Below, piece by piece: positions 58,976 to 64,000 of a stretch of DNA of 64,000 nucleotides; the stretch's first letter is position 1, and every line of letters begins with the position of its first letter. The position numbers and the translations under genes were made by a program. The DNA comes from Mycobacterium sp. 1245805.9 (GTDB lineage: Bacteria; Actinomycetota; Actinomycetes; Mycobacteriales; Mycobacteriaceae), in the NCBI RefSeq assembly GCF_001672915.1, contig NZ_LZKR01000070.1, positions 1 to 64,000 of the forward strand, read 5' to 3'. The notes under the pieces are model-generated. The model was given only the letters and a program-made list of their open reading frames with translations. It made no database searches and was not told where the DNA came from.

Positions 58976-59036
58976 GACTCGAACCTAGGACCTGCGGATT
59001 AAAAGTCCGTAGCTCTACCAACTGAGCTATAGGGGC
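58961..59036 (-). tRNA. lysT: tRNA-Lys (TTT)
   Basis: 76 bases with encoded CCA, minus strand, 5' end at 59036: GCCCCTATAGCTCAGTTGGT, anticodon loop CTTTTAA giving anticodon TTT, T-arm GGTTCGAGTCC. The acceptor GCCCCTA pairs with TGGGGGC with one G-U. Its 3' half is duplicated at 54661-54699: this is the island's integration target. Confidence 0.96.
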
Positions 59037-59171
59037 GCGAACGTTCAGGATACTGGGTTCGGAACCTCGCTCGAACGGTGCTCGTTTGAGGATTGGGCCT
59101 GCGGTGACCTAAGCTTGCCTGGCTCCCAACGGTAACTGCGTTGCGAGTGCCCCCGAAGTGATTCGGTTCTG

Positions 59172-59244
59172 GCCCCCATCGTCTAGTGGCCTAGGACGCC
59201 GCCCTTTCACGGCGGTAGCACGGGTTCGAATCCCGTTGGGGGTA
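59172..59244 (+). tRNA. gltT: tRNA-Glu (TTC)
   Basis: 73 bases from GCCCCCATCGTCTAGTGGCC to GGGGGTA. Anticodon arm GCCGCCCTTTCACGGCGG with anticodon TTC; T-arm CGGGTTCGAATCCCG. No CCA encoded. Confidence 0.95.
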
Positions 59245-59273
59245 CGCGACGCGGAGACGCGGAGCAAGAGCGA

Positions 59274-59350
59274 GGCCCTGTGGCGCAGTTGGTTAGCGCG
59301 CCGCCCTGTCACGGCGGAGGTCGCGGGTTCGAGTCCCGTCAGGGTCGCCA
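59274..59350 (+). tRNA. aspT: tRNA-Asp (GTC)
   Basis: 77 bases with encoded CCA: GGCCCTGTGGCGCAGTTGGT, anticodon arm CCGCCCTGTCACGGCGG with anticodon GTC, T-arm GCGGGTTCGAGTCCCGT, acceptor CAGGGTC, discriminator G. Confidence 0.95.
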
Positions 59351-59376
59351 ACACGGCGAGGCACTCAATGCCTTCC

Positions 59377-59453
59377 GGCCAGGTAGCTCAGTCGGTACGA
59401 GCGTCCGCCTGAAAAGCGGAAGGTCGGCGGTTCGATCCCGCCCCTGGCCACCA
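59377..59453 (+). tRNA. pheU: tRNA-Phe (GAA)
   Basis: 77 bases with encoded CCA: GGCCAGGTAGCTCAGTCGGT, anticodon arm CCGCCTGAAAAGCGG with anticodon GAA, T-arm GGCGGTTCGATCCCGCC, acceptor CTGGCC and discriminator A. Confidence 0.95.
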
Positions 59454-59454
59454 G

Positions 59455-61104
59455 TCAGAAACTCCCGTACGGCGACCCGGTGACGATCGAATAGGCGGCC
59501 TCCCCGAGGACCGCCACCTCCAAACCGCCTAGCAGCGGCAACAATCCGACATCCGCGGCGATCGGATAGCCGATCGCGTTGACCAGCCCGGCAAGGGGCT
59601 GACCGTTGACCATTTGGTTCACCCCGTCGAGGAACAGGTTCAGGTCGTAGGACGGCAACGAGACCAGGACGGCGGTGGTGATGTCGGCCGTCGGCAGCAG
59701 CGTCGCGTAGGCCGTCGAGAACGCGGTCGTCGCTGCGCCGACGATCTGGGTGTTCGCCGACTCCAGGCCGGAGATCAGGTCGGTGAGTGTGGGCGGCCCG
59801 GTGGGCAGGGCAAGCGACCCGGGTCCCGACGACGACGTCAGCGCCTGCGAGATGTCCTGCAGCGACGGCAGCTGCGGGGGACCCTCGGCGTAAAGGTCGC
59901 CGATCGCGGCACCGACTCCCTGGTGGACGCCACTGACCAGCGCGGGCCCCAGGGCGACGGTGTCGCTGAGCGGCGGCAAGAATCCGAACGGGGTCGGCAC
60001 GTCGGCCGGCCCGGTGGACCAGCCATAATTTGGATCGCCGTAGCCCCAGTTGACCAGGGGTCTCAGGACCGGTTGGACCAGATCGGCGATCGGGTTGCCG
60101 ACATAGGGGATGTACCGCACCGGATCCAGCAGGGGCAGGTTCTGGGTCGGGATCATGTAGAACGTGGTGGTCGTGGGTCCCTGCGTTGGCTGTACGACCG
60201 CCGAATTGACCTGTGTCGTCGTGAGATTTTCGTAGCCCCCGTGCACGGTCACCATTCCCGCGACGGCGTTCAAGTCGGCGAAGATGTCGATGGGGTATTG
60301 CGGGAAGTCGGCCCAGCCGTCGTATTCGAGGGTGTAGACCTTAGTCACGAAGTCATTGGTCGGCATCGGACCAAGCGTCGAAAAGCCCAACGTCGGGAGA
60401 CTCAACCCGGGGAAGCGTGCATCCCAGCCCCCGTTGGGATTCATCGAATTGCCAAGCAGCACAAAGTTTATCGGGAGCGAACTCGGCGTGCCGGCGGGAT
60501 CCAACAATTGCATTTCCAGCGCGGCGATGTCGGCGCCCTGCGAGTAACCGAGGACGTTGACGGTGTTTCCGGCGGCGAGTTGTTGTTGGATCGCATTGTT
60601 CAGGGCCGTGACGCCCCGAGCGATCGAGATGTTTTGCATCAAGTCTTTGATGCCACTGTCCGGGTATTCGCCCGCGGGCATGAACAGGGCCTGCACGAGG
60701 CCGACGGGGAAATTGGGCGCCACGTACTTGCTGACGACGTTGGCGACAAAGGTCGCGGGAGGAAAGGGCATTCCGCTGCCGCCCAGGACGAAAGTGACCG
60801 GCGGGTCCGCTAACGCCGCCGCGCCCGTGGCCTCGGTGTTGGCATACGCGTCTCCGGCGGAGGTCAACGCCCGCACGAACTCACCGTGGAACGCCGCCGC
60901 CCGCCCAAGCAGCGCCTGCCACTCCTGGCCGGTCGCGCTGAACAGGGCAGCTACCGCGGTGGACACCTCATCGGCGCCGGCCGCCAGCACACCGGTCGTC
61001 CTGCCCACCGTGGCAGCCGCAGCGTCGTTGAGCGTCGTGCCGATCGCCGCCATGTCACCTGCAGCGGTCGCCATGACCTGCGGCTGCGCCAGCACGTACG
61101 CCAT
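59455..61104 (-). CDS. PE family protein with C-terminal PE-PPE esterase domain
   Basis: 549 residues. N-terminal PE domain (~1-95: MAYVLAQPQVMATAAGDMAA, DEVSTAVAALFS) targets type VII secretion. The C-terminal alpha/beta-hydrolase PE-PPE domain has the serine elbow GYSQGAD. Such proteins are surface esterases/lipases. ATG 61104 follows GAGGGAGGG. Begins two bases after the tRNA-Phe CCA end on the opposite strand. PE genes are a mark of slow-growing mycobacteria. Confidence 0.93.
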   Translation of the reverse strand: MAYVLAQPQVMATAAGDMAAIGTTLNDAAAATVGRTTGVLAAGADEVSTAVAALFSATGQEWQALLGRAAAFHGEFVRALTSAGDAYANTEATGAAALADPPVTFVLGGSGMPFPPATFVANVVSKYVAPNFPVGLVQALFMPAGEYPDSGIKDLMQNISIARGVTALNNAIQQQLAAGNTVNVLGYSQGADIAALEMQLLDPAGTPSSLPINFVLLGNSMNPNGGWDARFPGLSLPTLGFSTLGPMPTNDFVTKVYTLEYDGWADFPQYPIDIFADLNAVAGMVTVHGGYENLTTTQVNSAVVQPTQGPTTTTFYMIPTQNLPLLDPVRYIPYVGNPIADLVQPVLRPLVNWGYGDPNYGWSTGPADVPTPFGFLPPLSDTVALGPALVSGVHQGVGAAIGDLYAEGPPQLPSLQDISQALTSSSGPGSLALPTGPPTLTDLISGLESANTQIVGAATTAFSTAYATLLPTADITTAVLVSLPSYDLNLFLDGVNQMVNGQPLAGLVNAIGYPIAADVGLLPLLGGLEVAVLGEAAYSIVTGSPYGSF

Positions 61105-61157
61105 CGGGCCCTCCCTCGCACGCCAGCATAGGGCGGTCCGGCGGGTTAGGCGGGCGT

Positions 61158-61610
61158 TCAGGCCAGGCGTTCGTCGGGCATGTCTTCGGCCACAAGGCCT
61201 TTCACCTGTTGGTAGTAGATGACCTTGCCGCCGCCGGCCCAATTGCCCTCGGGGATCTCGTGGATCAGCGTCCAAACATGGAACGCGCGCGGGCCCTGCG
61301 GCTCGATTCCCGCCGCCGCGCAGACTGCGCCGTGCACGTCGGCGGCGAGCTGTTCCTTGCGGGGCTGATCCAGCGCCCCGTCGAACACGGTCAGGTCGAC
61401 CCGGAAGCGTGGCGCGCCCGGGCCGCGGCCGCCGACCGAGAGTTCGCCGGCCTCCACCGGGTGCAGGTACACCCACGTGTTGTCGCGCAGAAACGGTGTG
61501 TCCGGGGCGCGTTCGGCGCGCAGCAGCGCGGTCACCAGCTCGTCGGCCAGCCGGGCCAACGCCTCGTCGTCCACCGAGCCACGCACGAACGTCAGATCGA
61601 TCATCGGCAT
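61158..61610 (-). CDS. Tautomerase (4-oxalocrotonate tautomerase-like) family protein
   Basis: 150 residues. Protein begins MPMIDLTFVRGSVDDEALAR; tautomerases use Pro after Met as the catalytic base, and Pro2 is present if the initiator is removed. Contains WVYLHPVEAGELSVGG and IHEIPEGNWAGGG, as in double-length tautomerases. ATG 61610 chosen for that reason. Downstream of the F420-type oxidoreductase on the same strand, 19-bp gap. Confidence 0.85.
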   Translation of the reverse strand: MPMIDLTFVRGSVDDEALARLADELVTALLRAERAPDTPFLRDNTWVYLHPVEAGELSVGGRGPGAPRFRVDLTVFDGALDQPRKEQLAADVHGAVCAAAGIEPQGPRAFHVWTLIHEIPEGNWAGGGKVIYYQQVKGLVAEDMPDERLA

Positions 61611-61629
61611 CGCAGGACCGCCTCCTCGC

Positions 61630-62772
61630 TCAGAGCTTGCGCAGGCCGCGCACGACCTTGACATAGGGCGCGGTCGCGGACGCGCTCTTGCGCAAACTCG
61701 GTTGGATGGCACCCGCGTTACCGACGACGAGGTATCGCAATCCGTTGTCGCGGAAGTCCGCGATCTGCTCAATGACCTCGTCGGGTGTGCCCACCGCGAA
61801 CAACTCCTGGACGAGCGATCGCGGGGCCTTGGCCGCGTAGGAGAGTGCCGTGGCCTCGTCGATGGTCTGTGGGATGAGGTCCTGTACCCCGGTGAAGTCC
61901 GTCCCCATCGGATGTTCCGCGCCGTGGCGGGCCCAGTCTTTGGCCGGACAGTTGAGCGTAAACACTTTGGCGATATCGCTGTCCACGACCTCGTCGATCT
62001 CGTCGCGGGAGCGGCCGGTGACGATGAACCGGATGAGCGCGGGGGTGATGGCCATCGGGTCGCGTCCGGCGTCCGACGCGGCCGCGCGCACGATGTCGAG
62101 CTGCTCGCCGTATTCGGTCGCGCGGGTGGTTCCGGGGAACCACCCGTCGGCGTATCGTCCGGTGGCGCGCATCATGCGCGGCCCGTGCGCCGCGATCCAG
62201 ATCTGCGGCCATTTGCCCTTGTACGGCGGCAGCGCGAAAGTGGCCTTGTGCAAAGGGAAGAACGGTGAGTCGCGGGTGACCAGCTCGCCATTGGAGTTCC
62301 AGAGAGCGCGGATGGTGGCCACCGCCTCCTCGAAGCGCGCCACCGGCTTGGACCAGTCGACGCCGTAGGGCGCGTTGCTTTCCCGCTCGCCGGTTCCGAT
62401 GCCGAGCACCGACCGGCCGCGGGTGAGCAGGTGCAGCGAGGCGGCGGCCTGCGCGGTGACGGCGGGGTTGCGCCTGCCGGTGTCGGTTACGGCGATTCCC
62501 AGGCGCATGCGGCCGATCCGGTTGCGGCCGGCCAGGTAGCCCAGCATCGTCCACGGCTCGAGGTGCGCGTCCATCTTGGGGATCACCCGGGCCGCGCCCA
62601 CGTGCTTGGGAGTCCACATCGAGGGCGGCAGCACGGAATTGAGATGGTCGGCCACCCAGAAGGAGTCGGCGCCGCAGGCAAGCCCGGTCAGGTAATCGGC
62701 GTGGATCAACGGCTTTGGGCCGAAGCGCGAGTTGATCGTGTTGTGCATGACGCCCACGCCGAGACCGGCCAT
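61630..62772 (-). CDS. F420-dependent LLM-class oxidoreductase, phthiodiolone-ketoreductase-like
   Basis: 380 residues, luciferase-like (LLM) fold. Strongly resembles phthiodiolone/phenolphthiodiolone ketoreductase (Rv2951c) in text: [74 protein letters not shown]. It would reduce a keto group using coenzyme F420. ATG 62772 follows GAAGGGAG. Whether this species makes phthiocerol lipids is not visible here. Confidence 0.88.
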   Translation of the reverse strand: MAGLGVGVMHNTINSRFGPKPLIHADYLTGLACGADSFWVADHLNSVLPPSMWTPKHVGAARVIPKMDAHLEPWTMLGYLAGRNRIGRMRLGIAVTDTGRRNPAVTAQAAASLHLLTRGRSVLGIGTGERESNAPYGVDWSKPVARFEEAVATIRALWNSNGELVTRDSPFFPLHKATFALPPYKGKWPQIWIAAHGPRMMRATGRYADGWFPGTTRATEYGEQLDIVRAAASDAGRDPMAITPALIRFIVTGRSRDEIDEVVDSDIAKVFTLNCPAKDWARHGAEHPMGTDFTGVQDLIPQTIDEATALSYAAKAPRSLVQELFAVGTPDEVIEQIADFRDNGLRYLVVGNAGAIQPSLRKSASATAPYVKVVRGLRKL

Positions 62773-63096
62773 CCCTGTTCGCTCCCTTCAGACCGCCGGT
62801 CGCAGACTAGCCGATCGGCTACCCGGGACGATAGATCACGGATCGCGATTCATCAATGGTCAGCCGAGCACCGGGATCAGCAGCCGCGACCGTGACTGAA
62901 GTTCATGGTCACCCGTGGGCGTTGGGGATCAACGGGATTCGATACTCGACGGCCTCGCTGAGCGCCACGCCTCGCGCGTTGCGGCACGGCAACAGGGGCG
63001 CGCGACCTGGATCTTGATAGCGCCGGTGATAGCGCTTTGCAGGATCGGTGATGGGAAGTTTCCCCGCGACTGGTGTGGCTCATATGATGCGACGCG
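62773..63096. other. 324-bp gap without a gene
   Basis: No convincing coding frame or tRNA. It contains a GATAGCGC doublet (63018-63033), and TGTGGCTCATATGATGCGAC near 63074 before the peptidase gene, where a promoter may lie. Otherwise I see nothing definite. Confidence 0.5.
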
Positions 63097-63810
63097 GTGA
63101 ACCGCGACAATGGTCGAATGGCTTCTGTGCGGCGGTTCTTCCTGCTCATGGGCGTCGTCACGCTCCTGACCGCCTCGCCCGCGCAGGCCAGCCCGGACGT
63201 GCCCCCGGTCAGTGACGCGGCGCGCGCGGCCGGGTTCGTCGACGTCCGCAGCGTGATCCCCGACGCCATCATCGACCTGCGCTACGCGACCACGAACAAC
63301 TTCACCCACACGCAGCTGTATCCCTCCGACGCCCGGTGCCTGGTGCACCAGTCCATGGCGCCGGGGCTGGCGACGGCCGCGACGGCGCTGCGCCCGCAGG
63401 GCCATGTCCTGGTCTTCTGGGACTGCTACCGGCCACACGACGTGCAGGTCAAGTTGTTCAACGCCGTGCCCAACCCCGCCTGGGTGGCCCGCCCGGGCGC
63501 GTATGCGCACAGCCACGAGTCCGGGCTCTCGGTCGACGTGACGTTCACCAGCGTGCAGCAGCAATGCCCGCCCGAGCGGCAGGTCGACGGTTTGTGTCTG
63601 GCGGACATGGGCACCGATTTCGACGACTTCTCCTCGCGCGCAACGGCTTACGCGACCCAGAGCGTCACCGCCGACGAACAGGCGAACCGGGCCCGCCTGC
63701 GGGACGCCATGCAGTACGGCGGGCTGGCGCCCTACTCCGGGGAGTGGTGGCACTTCGACGGTCCCGGCGCCGCGGTCGACCGCCCGATCCTCAACGTCCC
63801 CGTCGACTAG
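63097..63810 (+). CDS. M15 D-Ala-D-Ala dipeptidase, VanX-like (LpqR/Rv0838-like)
   Basis: 237 residues. Signal peptide (FFLLMGVVTLLTASPAQA-SPD) without a lipobox Cys, unlike LpqR, which I recall as a lipoprotein. Zinc and catalytic residues: SHESGLSVDVTF (His, Asp) and GEWWHF (Glu, His), with the Arg in FWDCYRPHDVQ. Cleaves D-Ala-D-Ala in the cell wall of relatives. GTG 63097 or ATG 63118 start. Confidence 0.88.
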   Translation: MNRDNGRMASVRRFFLLMGVVTLLTASPAQASPDVPPVSDAARAAGFVDVRSVIPDAIIDLRYATTNNFTHTQLYPSDARCLVHQSMAPGLATAATALRPQGHVLVFWDCYRPHDVQVKLFNAVPNPAWVARPGAYAHSHESGLSVDVTFTSVQQQCPPERQVDGLCLADMGTDFDDFSSRATAYATQSVTADEQANRARLRDAMQYGGLAPYSGEWWHFDGPGAAVDRPILNVPVD

Positions 63811-63870
63811 GTGATCTCATATACCGAGACGCCGATTTCGTATCGTGAGTTAGCCGGATAGGCTTCACGC

Positions 63871-64000
63871 ATGGACGACGACCACCAGGCCCGCTACACG
63901 CACGGGCATCACGAGTCGGTGTTGCGCAGCCATCGCCGACGCACCGCGCAAGACTCCGCCGCCTACCTCCTGCCGCACCTGAGGCCGGGGCTGACCGTGC
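63871..64000 (+). CDS. SAM-dependent methyltransferase, N-terminus only (Rv0839-like)
   Basis: First 43 codons, cut by the window end. Text: MDDDHQARYTHGHHESVLRS, then RRRTAQDSAAYLLPHLRPGL. The HGHHESVLRSH opening is typical of methyltransferases of the UbiE/COQ5 type in mycobacteria. ATG 63871. Confidence 0.8.
   Translation, partial: MDDDHQARYTHGHHESVLRSHRRRTAQDSAAYLLPHLRPGLTV

Larger units (their letters stand above)
54661..59000. mobile_element. Genomic island integrated in tRNA-Lys (~4.3 kb)
   Basis: Bounded by a 39-bp direct repeat, 54661-54699 and 58962-59000, differing at one position; the right copy is the 3' half of an intact tRNA-Lys(TTT) gene. The interior holds a TIR-domain gene and a two-gene membrane operon, and is visibly lower in GC than flanks. 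No integrase, excisionase or transposase is seen, so it is probably a decayed or non-autonomous integrative element. Cargo suggests a defence island. Confidence 0.85.

Noticed and set aside
59614..60813. Long plus-strand frame opposite the PE-PPE gene
   Set aside because: Arg/Gly/Asp-rich, no motif, antisense to a well-supported gene.
62930..63060. Possible tRNA or sRNA in the gap before the VanX-like gene
   Set aside because: Some hairpin-forming stretches, but no cloverleaf or strong promoter-terminator pair visible.

Overview
The window is high-GC mycobacterial DNA. The gene order follows the stretch I know as Rv0785-Rv0839 in M. tuberculosis H37Rv (matches made from memory, not by search): an FAD dehydrogenase, purS/purQ, encapsulin and DyP peroxidase, purL, purF/purM, pabC, the cysA2/sseC2/thiX cluster, glnR, mshD, a phosphate transporter, an LCP protein, dus, desA1, kmtR, a tRNA cluster, a PE protein and a VanX-like peptidase. 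A PE-domain esterase and a phthiodiolone-ketoreductase-like enzyme suggest a slow-growing non-tuberculous species. The first ~110 bases are a G/C homopolymer-like run that looks like a bad contig end.

Layout. 111-3628: end of an FAD dehydrogenase, an MBL-fold hydrolase, a secreted protein, purS-purQ. 3625-20688: accessory metabolic block with a WS/DGAT-type acyltransferase, PlsC-like acyltransferase, SDRs, a P450 with a nitroreductase-like gene and a TetR, a five-gene minus-strand run (DUF427, TMEM175-like, HAD, flavin disulfide reductase, cupin), and a cluster around two adjacent paralogous TetR genes whose flanks share one operator-like motif. 20757-23878: encapsulin nanocompartment with DyP cargo, then an M18 aminopeptidase. 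24241-24610: a 132-bp tandem repeat. 25148-34649: purine genes purL, purF and purM with small conserved genes, then a YgfZ-like protein and PabC. 34650-34892: a strongly structured, unexplained intergenic element. 34893-38787: nitrobindin-like protein with a 32-codon membrane ORF in front, then sseC2, cysA2, a DUF4395 protein, a polycysteine leader ORF, thiX and a DUF2993 protein. 38971-45406: glnR-mshD and pstS-pstC-pstA-pstB with a convergent phoU. 45465-54523: LCP protein, dus-desA1, TetR, MpaB-like oxygenase, kmtR, deaminase, methyltransferase, TIGR04255-like protein.

54661-59000 is a ~4.3-kb genomic island between two 39-bp direct repeats; the right one is the 3' part of an intact tRNA-Lys gene. 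It is lower in GC than its surroundings. It carries a TIR-domain protein and, on the opposite strand, two adjacent unrecognised membrane proteins. No integrase is visible. This is the best candidate for an undescribed (probably anti-phage) system here. Three more tRNAs (Glu, Asp, Phe) follow, then a PE-domain esterase, tautomerase, F420-type oxidoreductase, VanX-like dipeptidase and the start of a methyltransferase.

Functionally, the conserved genes serve purine synthesis (purS, Q, L, F, M), folate (pabC), sulfur transfer (cysA2/sseC2/thiX, apparently under a cysteine-sensing leader), mycothiol (mshD), nitrogen control (glnR), high-affinity phosphate uptake (pst/phoU) and lipid/envelope work (desA1, LCP, acyltransferases).
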